Program-made: the position numbers and the translations under genes
The notes under the pieces: model-generated
The model's database searches: none
What the model was told of the DNA's origin: nothing
The model's input: only the letters and a program-made list of their open reading frames with translations
Shown: piece after piece, positions 52,501-60,653 of the stretch
How the letters are laid out: the number at the start of each line of letters is the position of its first letter
Position numbering within the stretch: position 1 is the stretch's first letter
NCBI RefSeq assembly: GCF_030167915.1
Contig: NZ_JARGNB010000004.1
Location: forward strand, 496,001 to 560,000
Length of the DNA: 64,000 nt
DNA from: Aquabacterium humicola
GTDB taxonomy: Bacteria; Pseudomonadota; Gammaproteobacteria; Burkholderiales; Burkholderiaceae_C
Direction: 5' to 3'

Positions 52501-53539
52501 CCAGGGCGACCCCGGACCGGCCGCGCGCAAGCTGATGGCCGCGACGCTCGAAGGCGGCCAATCCGAGTTCGCCGGCGCGGTGCGCCTGGTCGAGGAGCAG
52601 ATGCTGGCCGGCATGAGCGACAGCGCGCGCGCCGCGCTGCGCCCGCTGCTGCTGCGGCCGCTGATGCAGGCCTTCGCGGTGCTGCGGCCGCCGGCGGAGA
52701 CCGAGCTGAACCGCGCCTGGGCCGCGCAGGTGCACGAGCCCTTCCAGCGCACGCTGGCGGGCAAGTACCCGTTCGACGCCCAATCGAAGGTCGAGGCGGT
52801 GCCGCAGGAGATCGGCAAGCTGTTCGGGCCGGGCGGCGCGGTCGCGAAGTTCGCCGACGAGTCGCTGGGGCCGCTGGTGCTGCGGCGCGGCGACAGCATG
52901 GTCGCGCGCACCTGGCTCGACATGGGCGTGCGCCTGAAGCCCGAGTTCAGCGCGCAGTTCGCCGGCTGGGTCGCGCCGCTCGAGGGGGCGGCCGGCGGGG
53001 GCAGTGGCGGCGCAGCCACCGCAGCGGCGCCCGCGGGCCCGGCGCAGACCAGCTTCCAGGTCCTGCCGCAGGGCGCGCCGGCGCTGAGCGAATACACCGT
53101 CGAGATCGACGGCCAGGTGCTGCGCTACCGCAACGGCGCCGCGGTGTGGACGCCCTTTGTCTGGCCGAACGCCGCCGGCACGCCGGGCGCGCGCATCACC
53201 GGCGTGACGGTCGAAGGCCGCAGCGTCGAGCTGCTGAACGTGCCCGGCCGCTTCGGGCTGCAGCGCATGTTCGAGACCGCCGAGCGACGCAAGCTGCCCG
53301 ACGGTGCCCACGAGCTCAGCTGGTCGCAAGGGCCGGTCGCGGTGACGCTGCATTTGCGCGTCATCAGCCAGCCCGGTGCCAGCGCCGCCGCGGCCACGGC
53401 TGCACCGGCCACCGCCAACGGCGGCCTGCGCGGGCTGAAGCTGCCGGCGCTCATCGCCGGCGGCGACGACGCGTTGCCGGCCGCGGTGCCGGTCGCGCTG
53501 GCGGCGTCGGCCGCCGGGCGCGCAAAGGTGTGGCCATGA
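49589..53539 (+). CDS. tssM: T6SS membrane-complex protein TssM (IcmF)
   Basis: 1316 residues. Two N-terminal membrane helices (about 10-28 and 33-52), a cytoplasmic NTPase-like domain with Walker A GNPAAGKSSAVIKSG (K136), LLDTAGRYAVHEEDHAEWLG, KHRPLAPINGIVVAVSVAEL and YLVFTKADLIAGF, a third membrane helix (about 458-477, RLAAFAVAVGVLAIALAGWS), then the large periplasmic IcmF-related region ending in a beta-rich TssJ-binding domain (about 1150-1290). It bridges both membranes with TssL and TssJ. The Walker A motif is complete, so ATP/GTP binding is possible. Its stop overlaps a tiny reading frame that couples to tagF. Confidence 0.97.
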   Translation: MNRFWSLLFDARVLAVLGLTALAAFLFLGARELEVALVWAGLLLGAALLIALVAWLVKRVRAHRAARRLQEAIEDDAEQATLTIRAEDRVPAEALRDRLLSAVRTIRSSRLGQLSGAAALYELPWYMVIGNPAAGKSSAVIKSGLNFPLAADGSRLEAAVVQGIGGTRNCDWFMTSEGILLDTAGRYAVHEEDHAEWLGFLGLLKKHRPLAPINGIVVAVSVAELMQGKPEGAIQLAKRLRQRVQELTEKLEVFAPLYLVFTKADLIAGFVEFFEDFDRAERDRVWGATLPFVPEAGGGAGGAAGGTNDGAGRIDAVTAFDRHFDELRDGLKEIALARMSLQRGEALPTGLLTFPLEFDAAKPALRAFVATLFEDNPYQFRPVFRGFYFTSAVQEGSASSRASDEVARRFALGARRERTTARVVAANGFFLKDLFQRVIFADRHLVQQYASRSRQRLRLAAFAVAVGVLAIALAGWSWAWLGNRQLLQDVQADLAQAQRLQEGRVDLGARLEALELLQYRIEQLAGWQDKRPFGLGFGLYQGEAIERKLRDEYFAGLRQVLLQPVARAIEGYLGEVNSHAEQLQPLTRPPESGARVLTTALTGTPAAATGAVSAAAASTAPAPLSRYADASPTDVEDAYSALKTYLMLAERQRMEPGHLKDQIARFWRGWLEQQRGSQPADVYKRRAEGLISFAMAQLQDPAFPTLDNNFTLVDATRANLRRVMRGMPARERVYAEVKARASTRFAQVTVANIVGEAGRGVIAGSAVVSGTFTREAWDGYIEKAFKDAANGELQSTDWVLQTAARDDLTLEGSPDHIRKSLTELYKTEYVREWQRFLQGIAVAEFPNFGVAVQQMNRLGDPAASPIRQVLTTLNDQTSWDNPTVLNERLGQVQRGFVEWFRQSILRMAPSRVDVRVDVAGPDGAVPMGPIGREFAALHKLMTPRDPGATPLLGEYLKSLGAIRTRFNEMATQGDPGPAARKLMAATLEGGQSEFAGAVRLVEEQMLAGMSDSARAALRPLLLRPLMQAFAVLRPPAETELNRAWAAQVHEPFQRTLAGKYPFDAQSKVEAVPQEIGKLFGPGGAVAKFADESLGPLVLRRGDSMVARTWLDMGVRLKPEFSAQFAGWVAPLEGAAGGGSGGAATAAAPAGPAQTSFQVLPQGAPALSEYTVEIDGQVLRYRNGAAVWTPFVWPNAAGTPGARITGVTVEGRSVELLNVPGRFGLQRMFETAERRKLPDGAHELSWSQGPVAVTLHLRVISQPGASAAAATAAPATANGGLRGLKLPALIAGGDDALPAAVPVALAASAAGRAKVWP

Positions 53540-53601
53540 GCGCGCCCGGCCGCTCCGAAGCGCGAATCCCGCAGCGCGCAGTGCGCAGGGGTGCGCCATG
53601 A
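53536..53601 (+). CDS. Coupled mini-ORF linking tssM to tagF (21 residues)
   Basis: ATG at 53536-53538 overlaps the tssM stop (ATGA), and the TGA at 53599-53601 overlaps the tagF start at 53598 (again ATGA). The encoded peptide starts MSAPGRSEARIPQ and is Arg/Pro-rich. It has the same layout, and a related start (MSxxGRxxxxxP), as the two tandem mini-ORFs between tagF and ompA. It probably serves to hand ribosomes from gene to gene, or is a repeat that happens to stay open; a functional peptide is not shown. Confidence 0.45.
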   Translation: MSAPGRSEARIPQRAVRRGAP

Positions 53602-54587
53602 GCCGTCCGGCAGCCGTCGAGCTGGTGTATTTCGGCAAGCTGCCCTCGCGCGGCGACTTCCTGCGCAACGTCGACGGCGACGGCCTGACGCGCCGCCTCG
53701 ACCAGTGGCTGACCTCGGCGCTGGAGCTGATGGCCCGCGATCCGCGCTGGAAGGAGGTCTACGACCAGGCCGGGGCCTGCAGCTTCGCCTTCCTCGGCGT
53801 GCGCAGCCGCGCGCTGGTGGCCGGCCACCTGCTGGCGAGCACCGATGCCTCGGGCCGCCGCTTCCCGTTCGTGATCGTCGGCAAGCTGGAGGTCGATGCG
53901 CCATTGGCCTTCATGCAGCGCGCGCCGATGGCGTTGACGCAGCTGTGGCGCGAGCTCGCGCAGCGCGCCGACGCGGCGCATGCCGCCGATGATGCGGTGC
54001 CGCTGCTGAACCAGCTGAACGACTGGCGCGGCCGCATCGAGACCGACCCGCTGGCCTTCGAAGCCGGCTACCGCGACTTCCTCGAGCTGCAGACCATCGG
54101 CTCGCTGCAATCGCAGCTGGTCGCCGCCGCGCCGCAGGCCGACCTGCGGCGTGCGCTGCTCGCGCTCGGGCTGCTGCTGCAGCCGGTGCCGGCCAGCGGC
54201 GCGCACCGGCTCGAGAAGGGCCTGAAGCTGCCGCTGCCACACGATCCGGCGACGCAGGCCTATGCCGCGACCTGGTGGCTGGACCTGGTGGCGAAGTTCC
54301 TCGCCCGCGGCGACTTCGAGATCGGCCTGTTCCTGCCGCGCACGCTGCCCGGTCGCGCGCCGAGCCTGGCGGTGGGCTTCTCCGGCGACGCACCGTCGCT
54401 GCTGCATGCCGCGCTCGACCAGGTGGCCGCGCGCGAGCAGTTCGTCGACCTGCTCGCGCCGCTGTGGGTCGACGAATCCGCCGATGCCGACTACGCGCTG
54501 CGCAAGCTCGGCAGCTACCTGCAGCAGCCGCCGCTGTCGCTGGCGCAGGCGCGCGCCACCTTCAACGAAGCTTTCCTGGGGGAGTGA
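53598..54587 (+). CDS. tagF: T6SS-associated protein TagF (ImpM/SciT)
   Basis: 329 residues. The N-terminal DUF2094 fold shows ELVYFGKLPSRGDFLRNVDG, DQWLTSALELMARDPRWKEV and AFLGVRSRALVAGHLLASTD; the C-terminal ~150 residues include TWWLDLVAKFLARGDFEIGL. TagF is a cytoplasmic negative regulator that blocks assembly (through Fha or directly) until the threonine-phosphorylation or other trigger arrives. No ppkA, pppA or fha gene is in this cluster, which suggests a phosphorylation-independent mode. Start and stop are both overlapped by coupled mini-ORFs. Confidence 0.92.
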   Translation: MSRPAAVELVYFGKLPSRGDFLRNVDGDGLTRRLDQWLTSALELMARDPRWKEVYDQAGACSFAFLGVRSRALVAGHLLASTDASGRRFPFVIVGKLEVDAPLAFMQRAPMALTQLWRELAQRADAAHAADDAVPLLNQLNDWRGRIETDPLAFEAGYRDFLELQTIGSLQSQLVAAAPQADLRRALLALGLLLQPVPASGAHRLEKGLKLPLPHDPATQAYAATWWLDLVAKFLARGDFEIGLFLPRTLPGRAPSLAVGFSGDAPSLLHAALDQVAAREQFVDLLAPLWVDESADADYALRKLGSYLQQPPLSLAQARATFNEAFLGE

Positions 54588-54661
54588 TGAGCTCGCACGG
54601 CCGCCCGAAGGGCGAATTCCCCCTCGGGGGGACGGCGCGTAGCGCCAAGGGGGCAACATGA
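54587..54661 (+). CDS. Coupled mini-ORF A in the tandem repeat (24 residues)
   Basis: ATG 54587 shares its A with the tagF TGA (TGATG) and the TGA at 54659-54661 overlaps the next ATG (ATGA). The peptide starts MSSHGRPKGEFPLGG. It is identical to mini-ORF B except for one residue (S3 versus P3). The open frame is kept because the unit is 71 bases: 24 codons plus stop, minus the 4-base overlap. Translation is plausible; a peptide function is not shown. Confidence 0.4.
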   Translation: MSSHGRPKGEFPLGGTARSAKGAT

Positions 54662-54728
54662 GCCCGCACGGCCGCCCGAAGGGCGAATTCCCCCTCGGGG
54701 GGACGGCGCGCAGCGCCAAGGGGGCAAC
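54587..54728 (+). repeat. Two tandem 71-bp repeats between tagF and ompA
   Basis: Copy 1 spans 54587-54657 and copy 2 spans 54658-54728. They differ at only two positions (the 7th and 54th base, T in copy 1, C in copy 2); the second change falls in the 3-base loop of a small stem GGCGC-GCA-GCGCC. Each copy starts ATGAGC and ends in AAGGGGGCAAC, a ribosome-site-like stretch placed 4 bases before the next ATG. The first ATG of copy 1 overlaps the tagF stop, and ompA begins with a third ATGAGC exactly one period (71 bases) after copy 2. The sequence type resembles dispersed intra-operon repeats I recall from Burkholderiales genomes. Confidence 0.9.
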
Positions 54729-54732
54729 ATGA
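54658..54732 (+). CDS. Coupled mini-ORF B in the tandem repeat (24 residues)
   Basis: ATG 54658 overlaps the stop of mini-ORF A, and its own TGA (54730-54732) overlaps the ompA-type ATG at 54729. The peptide starts MSPHGRPKGEFPLGG. Together the chain tagF, A, B, ompA is joined by TGATG, ATGA and ATGA overlaps, which would allow one ribosome to reinitiate through all four frames. Confidence 0.4.
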   Translation: MSPHGRPKGEFPLGGTARSAKGAT

Positions 54733-55553
54733 GCACCGCAAAGCCCCGCCGCCGCAGCGGCCTCGCCGCGCCGGGCACGCTGCTGGCCGCGGCCCTGCTG
54801 ACGGCCGCGGCGTCCGCGCAGACGACCGCGCCCGCCGCACTCGCTGCCGCGTCGAACGCGCCCAAGGTCGTGGTCTCGGGCACCGTGCCCGATGAATCGA
54901 CGCGCGCGGCCATCGTCGCCCGCGTGCGCGCGCTCTACGGCGCCGAGCGCGTGGTCGACCAGCTCGGCGTCGCGGCGCTGGCCGCGCCGCCGAAGTGGAG
55001 CGAGCAGGTGCAGAAGCTGATCACGCCGGACCTGAAGCGCGTGACGCAAGGCCAGCTGCGCATCGAAGGCAACGTGGTCGAGGTGGCCGGCGCAGTCGAC
55101 AGCGCGCAGACCCAGGCGCTGGTGCTCAAGGGCCTGTCGGCGCGGCTCGACAACCCGACCTACAGCGTGCGGGATGCGCTGCGCATCGGCGCCAGCGGCC
55201 AGCAGCAGCTCGACGCGGCGATCGCCAACCGCATCATCGAGTTCCAGACCGGCAACGCGACGTTGACGCCCGAGGGCCAGCGTGTGCTCGACGACCTGCT
55301 GCCGGTTCTGCGCCAGCTGCAGGGCCGGCGCTTCGAGATCGTCGGCCACACCGATGCCGAAGGCGGCCGCGCGAACAACCTGCTGCTGTCGGCCGCACGG
55401 GCCGACAGCGTCAAGGCCTACCTGGTGCAGCAAGGCATCCCGGCCGCGGCGCTGGTGACCTCCGGCCTCGGGCCGGACCGGCCGCTGGCCGACAACGCCA
55501 CCGCCGCCGGCCGTGCGCGCAACCGGCGCATCGAGTTCCGCCTGCTCGCCTAG
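54729..55553 (+). CDS. OmpA-family peptidoglycan-binding protein with BON-like domains, T6SS-associated
   Basis: 274 residues. A signal peptide covers about 12-38 (APGTLLAAALLTAAASAQ). Residues ~45-160 hold two BON-like units (KVVVSGTVPDESTRAAIVAR and GQLRIEGNVVEVAGAVDSAQ). The C-terminal ~115 residues are an OmpA_C domain: IEFQTGNATLTPEGQRVLDD, FEIVGHTDAEGGRANNLLLS, ARADSVKAYLVQQGIPAAAL and ARNRRIEFRL, with the Asp and Arg that hold diaminopimelate. Since TssL here lacks a peptidoglycan-binding tail, this protein is a good candidate for anchoring the membrane complex to the wall. It converges on tssA. Confidence 0.9.
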   Translation: MSTAKPRRRSGLAAPGTLLAAALLTAAASAQTTAPAALAAASNAPKVVVSGTVPDESTRAAIVARVRALYGAERVVDQLGVAALAAPPKWSEQVQKLITPDLKRVTQGQLRIEGNVVEVAGAVDSAQTQALVLKGLSARLDNPTYSVRDALRIGASGQQQLDAAIANRIIEFQTGNATLTPEGQRVLDDLLPVLRQLQGRRFEIVGHTDAEGGRANNLLLSAARADSVKAYLVQQGIPAAALVTSGLGPDRPLADNATAAGRARNRRIEFRLLA

Positions 55554-55592
55554 CAGACCATCGGCGCGGCCATCGCTGGCCGCGGAGGGCCG

Positions 55593-56504
55593 TCAGTGGT
55601 TCGACGGCGGCGGTTCGACGCCGAGCAGCTCTTCCAGCTGCGACAGCGCGCCGTCGTCCTTGACCACGCTGCGCAACCAGCCGTGCAGGTCGGTCGAGCC
55701 CCAGCGCGCGGCCTTCTCGGCGAGGTAGGCGACGGGGCTGTGGGGCTCCGTGCGGCGGAAGAACTCGGCCACCTGCTTCAGCTGCTGCAGCGCCTGCGCG
55801 CGGTTCTGCGGCGGGCCGCCGGTGCCCGCGGACGCGGCGCCGGCTTTCGCGGCACCGTTGGGCGCCGGTGCACCGTCCGATGCGCCATCGAGCGGGGTGT
55901 CGGCCTCCGCCGGCAGGTCGTCGAGCAGCGCCTTCAGCGCCTCGCGCGCCGCGACGAAGCTCGGGCCGTCGGCGCCGAGTCGCTGGTCGATGCATGCCTG
56001 CAGCGCGACCAGCGCCCGCAGCGCTGCTTCGGCGTCCGCGCGCCGCAGCGGCACCGCGGCTTGATCGCGCGCCAGCCGCACCAGCGGCGTGCACCGCGTC
56101 AGCAGCCAGTTCAGGCTGCCGATGCGCTGTTCGCTGTCGCCGCCGTCGGGCAGCGGATGCAGGTCGTCCCAGTGCCGCTCGACGAGCCCGGTGCACAGCG
56201 CCAGCCCGTCCGCCAGGCCGGCCAGCCCGCGCCGCTGCGCCCACGCGTCGGCCAGCCAGCCGGCCAGGCGCAGGTCCTTGCTGCGGGTGCGCAGCAGCTG
56301 CATGCACAGCGACTCGACACCCGCCCAGTCGGCGACCTTCGGCTCCTTGCCCTTTTCCTTCCACTCGCCCAGCGGCAGCGTCGGATCGTCCTCGCGCCGC
56401 AGCTCGGCGATGGTGTCGAACGCCTCGCTGAACGACAGGTCCTCGCCGCAGGGCGAGGCCTCGTCGATGGGGTGCAGCAGCGGCTGCGCGGTGGTGAGGT
56501 CCAT
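55593..56504 (-). CDS. tssA: T6SS baseplate/tail-assembly protein TssA
   Basis: 303 residues. The N-terminal ImpA_N domain starts LLHPIDEASPCGEDLSFSEA and continues EWKEKGKEPKVADWAGVESL and HWDDLHPLPDGGDSEQRIGS, the standard TssA sequence. The C-terminal ~60 residues contain QLKQVAEFFRRTEPHSPVAY and the oligomerising helix. At ~300 residues it is a short TssA, closest in size to those that stay at the baseplate rather than the long cap-forming type. It is transcribed against the rest of the T6SS from its own promoter in the 339-base gap upstream. Confidence 0.95.
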   Translation of the reverse strand: MDLTTAQPLLHPIDEASPCGEDLSFSEAFDTIAELRREDDPTLPLGEWKEKGKEPKVADWAGVESLCMQLLRTRSKDLRLAGWLADAWAQRRGLAGLADGLALCTGLVERHWDDLHPLPDGGDSEQRIGSLNWLLTRCTPLVRLARDQAAVPLRRADAEAALRALVALQACIDQRLGADGPSFVAAREALKALLDDLPAEADTPLDGASDGAPAPNGAAKAGAASAGTGGPPQNRAQALQQLKQVAEFFRRTEPHSPVAYLAEKAARWGSTDLHGWLRSVVKDDGALSQLEELLGVEPPPSNH

Positions 56505-56843
56505 CGTGTCGGCGAAGCGTCGAGAGCAGGCCCGGCATTGTGCCGGCGCCTAACGCGCAAGATGGGCGAACGGTTCGTTACGAGCGCCGAGGAATTGGGG
56601 GGATGCGCGCCACCCGGCGCCGTCATCGGGCGGCGGAGGCGAAGGTTCGGACCGTGGGCCGGTGCCGGCCGGCCGCCTCGGCGGGGCGACTCCCGATACG
56701 CCCGCGTTACGAAATTCTGGTTGAATCGCAGCTTCCCGGCCCTGACCGCGCCTCGCGCGGAGCGTCTCTTTCCTCCCTGAGCCGCTGACCGGGTTCCGGC
56801 CCCCGCGCCCGCGCGGGGGCCCTTTTTTCGGCCCGCCCGTGGA
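56505..56843. other. 339-bp gap with tssA promoter side and an orphan terminator
   Basis: No convincing protein frame was found. The left end must carry the tssA promoter (minus strand). The right half reads on the plus strand into a strong terminator at 56799-56828 although no plus-strand gene lies upstream within this gap (the nearest, the ompA-type gene, ends at 55553). A small RNA transcribed rightward from somewhere in about 56640-56740 is possible. A TTGAAT hexamer occurs near 56721 but no good -10 was found. Confidence 0.5.
56799..56828 (+). terminator. Orphan rho-independent terminator (possible small RNA end)
   Basis: GCCCCCGCG and CGCGGGGGC (56799-56807 and 56812-56820) pair around a short CCCG loop, followed by CC and six Ts (56823-56828). 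The T-run is on the plus strand. The neighbouring genes (tssA and the PilJ-like gene) are both on the minus strand, so this terminator serves neither. In the minus direction there is no T-run after the stem. Confidence 0.65.
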
Positions 56844-57734
56844 TCAGCCGCGCCGCGCGAGCTCGGCGGGCGCAGACGGCGCCGGGCCGGTGCGCATCGC
56901 GCGTTGCGCGATCGCCAGCAGCGATTGCGCGATCCGGTCGGCCGTCGTCGCCACCTCGTTCAGCCGGCGCCGCTCCTTGACCAGCCCGCCGGCGTTCAGC
57001 GCGGCGCTGAACATCAGCCACTGCTGGCGCGCCAGCTCCAGGTCGTCCTGCATGCGGCGGTCGGGCAGGCTGCTGGTCGAGATCGCTTCGAGCGCGGCGC
57101 TGAACTCGCCCATCGCCTGCTTGACGTCGACGGCGATCGCCGTCGGACTCGACGCGCCGGCCGGCCCCGCGGCCGCGGCGAAGTTCAGCTTGCCCACGCG
57201 CAGCGCGGTGGCGGCCGCGCGGGTCAGCAGGTCGACCAGCGCGGCGCGCGCGGCGTCGCTCATCTCGCCGGACAGGCCGGTGCTGACGAAGCTCATCTGC
57301 GCGGCCAGCGCCTCGCTGTCGCGGTAGACCTCCGGCCAGGCGTGGCCCGCATGCGGCCCGGCGCCGTCGAGGCGCTCGACGAAGGCGGTGACGCCTTCGG
57401 CCAGCCGCGCCACCTGGCCGCGGCGGCGGCCGCTGAGGCTGGGATCGGCGCGCAGCAGCTCGAGCGCGCCGAGCACGCGTTGCCGTTCCTTGCCCAGCTC
57501 GTCGCGCGCACGGGCCGGGTCGGTCGAGGCCGCCAGCTCGAGCCGCAGCTTCGCGAGCCGCTCGACGCCTACGCGCAATTCGGCCGCCGCCAGCACCGCC
57601 GCGCCGTCGGCCGCGCGGGCCATCGGCGCCGCGAAGGCGGAACCGAGCGTGAGCCCGCACGCGATGGCGAAGGCGGCCGCGGCGCGGCGTGCCGATGGGC
57701 GGCCGATGCCGGCGCGCGTCCCTGGTGTGTGCAT
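56844..57734 (-). CDS. Secreted protein with PilJ-type (type IV pili MCP) domain-like repeats
   Basis: 296 residues with a signal peptide (about 17-42, AAAAFAIACGLTLGSAFA then MARAA). The rest is almost entirely helical. The C-terminal half has the pattern of the PilJ/NarX-type sensory helices: MQDDLELARQQWLMFSAALN and LNEVATTADRIAQSLLAIAQ; the N-terminal half (ELRVGVERLAKLRLELAAST, then VYRDSEALAAQMSFVSTGLS) looks like an earlier copy. In membrane receptors this domain senses ligands or pili; here no membrane helix or signalling domain follows, so it is a free periplasmic version. Its role is unknown; the pilT/pilU genes in this window are 46 kb away. Confidence 0.72.
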   Translation of the reverse strand: MHTPGTRAGIGRPSARRAAAAFAIACGLTLGSAFAAPMARAADGAAVLAAAELRVGVERLAKLRLELAASTDPARARDELGKERQRVLGALELLRADPSLSGRRRGQVARLAEGVTAFVERLDGAGPHAGHAWPEVYRDSEALAAQMSFVSTGLSGEMSDAARAALVDLLTRAAATALRVGKLNFAAAAGPAGASSPTAIAVDVKQAMGEFSAALEAISTSSLPDRRMQDDLELARQQWLMFSAALNAGGLVKERRRLNEVATTADRIAQSLLAIAQRAMRTGPAPSAPAELARRG

Positions 57735-57780
57735 GTCCCAACCCCTTGCGAAGAGCCGGGCATGCTAGGGAGAACCCGAG

Positions 57781-58709
<929 letters not shown>

Positions 58710-58713
<4 letters not shown>

Positions 58714-59678
58714 GCCGGATTGTCGGCCGCCGCGATGGCGATGGACGGCCGGCGACGCTGCAGCGCGCGCACCGAACGTTCGCTCAGCCCGGGATGGTTG
58801 CTGGCATCGATGCCCACCGTCAGCGCCGCGCAGCCGAGCGCGAAGTCGGCGGCACGTTCGAGCGGCCAGCCCGCGCGCTGCGCATGCACCAGGCCGGCCA
58901 TCAGCGCGTCGCCGGCGCCGGTGACGTTGCGCACCGGCACCGGCCAGGCCGGCCGCTCGCAGACCGCGCCGCCGGCCTCGCTCAGGCGCAGCCCGTCGGC
59001 GCCGAGGCTCATCGCCAGGCGCCGCACGCCCTGCGCATGGAACCACGCGGCGGCGCGCTCGCGCTGGCGCGCGGTGCGCGTCGGCAGGCCGCTCAGCACC
59101 TCGGCCTCGAGCCGGTTCAGCTTCAGCGTGTGCAGCCGGGCCAGGCCGGTGCGCAGGCGTTCGCACTTGGCGGCGGACACCGCGTCGGCATGCAGCGCTG
59201 CGTCGATGGGCTGGTCGAACAGCCAGCCGAGCGCCGCCTCGCACAGGTTTGCGTCCACCACCACCGCCGCCGCGCGGCGCAGCCGGCCGGCTTCGGCCGC
59301 CAGCGCGTCCGGCCCCAGCGCATCGAGCACCGCCATGTCGTTGACCGCCTGCAGCAGCCGGCCGTCTTCGGCATGCAGCGACAGGTAGCGCGCGGTGCGC
59401 GCGCCGGCGATCACCCGGCAGCCGCCGGCATCGACCCGGGCCGCCGCGGTGAGGCGCTTCAGCCGGCGCCCGTCGTCGTCGTCGCCGACCGCGCTGACCA
59501 GCCGCACCGCATGCCCCAGCCGTGCGAGGTTCTCGGCGATGTTGCGGGCGACGCCGCCGGCGGCGGTGTGCACGCGGCCCGGCGTCGAATCACCGGGCCG
59601 GGCCGGCGCGGTCGCCCGGCCGGCGATGTCGAGGTTGGCGCCGCCGATCACGACGATGCGCGCTGCAGAGGTGGGCAT
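58710..59678 (-). CDS. psuK: PfkB-family carbohydrate kinase, pseudouridine kinase
   Basis: 322 residues. The ribokinase fold shows [15 protein letters not shown], the early glycine pair [17 protein letters not shown], and the C-terminal PfkB signature [17 protein letters not shown] with the catalytic Asp. The overlap with psuG identifies the substrate as pseudouridine: PsuK makes the 5'-phosphate that PsuG cleaves. In E. coli the order is likewise kinase before glycosidase. It is divergent from ubiA across 54 bases that contain an inverted repeat. Confidence 0.93.
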
Positions 59679-59694
59679 CGGACCAGCTTAACAA

Positions 59695-59713
59695 GCGGGT
59701 CCGACCGACCCGC
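59695..59713. promoter_or_regulatory. Inverted repeat between psuK and ubiA
   Basis: GCGGGTC (59695-59701) and GACCCGC (59707-59713) form a perfect 7-bp inverted repeat with a 5-base spacer in the 54-base divergent gap. It could be an operator for either gene. No matching regulator gene is adjacent. Confidence 0.4.
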
Positions 59714-59732
59714 GGTGCAACAATCTCCACCG

Positions 59733-60638
59733 ATGTCCGCGCTGTCCCTCGATCGCTCCCGTCTGTACCTCGACCTGATCCGCTGGGACCGGCCCGCGGG
59801 CTGGCTGCTGCTGCTGTGGCCGACGCTGTCGGCGCTGTGGATCGCGGCCGACGGATTTCCCGGCTGGCACCTGCTGGGGGTGTTCATCGGCGGCACGATC
59901 CTGATGCGCAGTGCCGGCTGCTGCGTCAACGATGTCGCCGACCGCGAGTTCGACCGCCACGTCAAGCGCACCGCGCAGCGGCCGGTGACCAGCGGCGCGT
60001 TGAGCGTGGGCAACGCGCTGCGCTTCGGCGCGGTGCTGGCGCTGCTGGCCTTCGCGCTGGTGCTGACGACCAACCCGCCGACCATCCTGCTGTCCTTCGC
60101 CGCGCTGGCGATCGCGCTGGTCTATCCGTATGCGAAGCGGGTGGTGTCGATGCCGCAGGCGGTGCTGGGCGTGGCCTTCAGCTTCGGCATCCCGATGGCC
60201 TTCTCGGCGGTGCAGGGCGGCCGCGAATGGAGCCTGCAGGCGGTGGGCGCCGCGGTGCCGCCGCATGCGTGGTGGCTGCTGCTCGGCAACCTGTTCTGGG
60301 TGCTGGCCTACGACACCGCGTATGCGATGGTCGACCGCGACGACGACCTGAAGATCGGCATGCGCACCTCGGCGATCACGCTGGGGCGCTTCGACGTCGC
60401 GGCGATCATGGCCGCGTATGCGATCTACCTCGGCAGCTGGGCGGCGATCGGCCGCACGCTGGGCCTCGGCGGCTGGTACCTCGTCGGCATCGGCGTCGCG
60501 GCGGCGCTGGCCGCCTGGCATTTCACGCTGATCCGCCACCGCACGCGCGAAGGCTGCTTCCGCTCGTTCCGCATCAACCACTGGATCGGCGCGGTGGTGT
60601 TCGCCGGCGTGATGCTGGACCTGGCGCTGCGCGGCTGA
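59733..60638 (+). CDS. ubiA: 4-hydroxybenzoate octaprenyltransferase
   Basis: 301 residues from ATG 59733 ([20 protein letters not shown]). An integral membrane protein with eight or nine helices. Prenyltransferase motifs are intact: [20 protein letters not shown] (first Asp-rich motif) followed by RPVTSGALS, and [18 protein letters not shown] (second Asp-rich motif). It joins the polyprenyl chain to 4-hydroxybenzoate in ubiquinone synthesis at the inner membrane. KIGMRTSAI is the usual post-motif sequence. The frame is open far upstream, but the chosen start gives the family N-terminus. Confidence 0.96.
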   Translation: MSALSLDRSRLYLDLIRWDRPAGWLLLLWPTLSALWIAADGFPGWHLLGVFIGGTILMRSAGCCVNDVADREFDRHVKRTAQRPVTSGALSVGNALRFGAVLALLAFALVLTTNPPTILLSFAALAIALVYPYAKRVVSMPQAVLGVAFSFGIPMAFSAVQGGREWSLQAVGAAVPPHAWWLLLGNLFWVLAYDTAYAMVDRDDDLKIGMRTSAITLGRFDVAAIMAAYAIYLGSWAAIGRTLGLGGWYLVGIGVAAALAAWHFTLIRHRTREGCFRSFRINHWIGAVVFAGVMLDLALRG

Positions 60639-60653
60639 CGCCCGCTTCGGACG

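Noticed and set aside
48176-53668. A 1830-codon open frame on the minus strand opposite the membrane-protein gene and tssM
   Set aside because: TssM motifs on the plus strand are complete; the minus-strand product is low-complexity Arg/Ala/Gln and spans several gene boundaries.
54587-54728. Tandem repeat as a CRISPR array
   Set aside because: Only two adjacent direct copies with no spacers and no cas genes; the period fits coupled reading frames instead.
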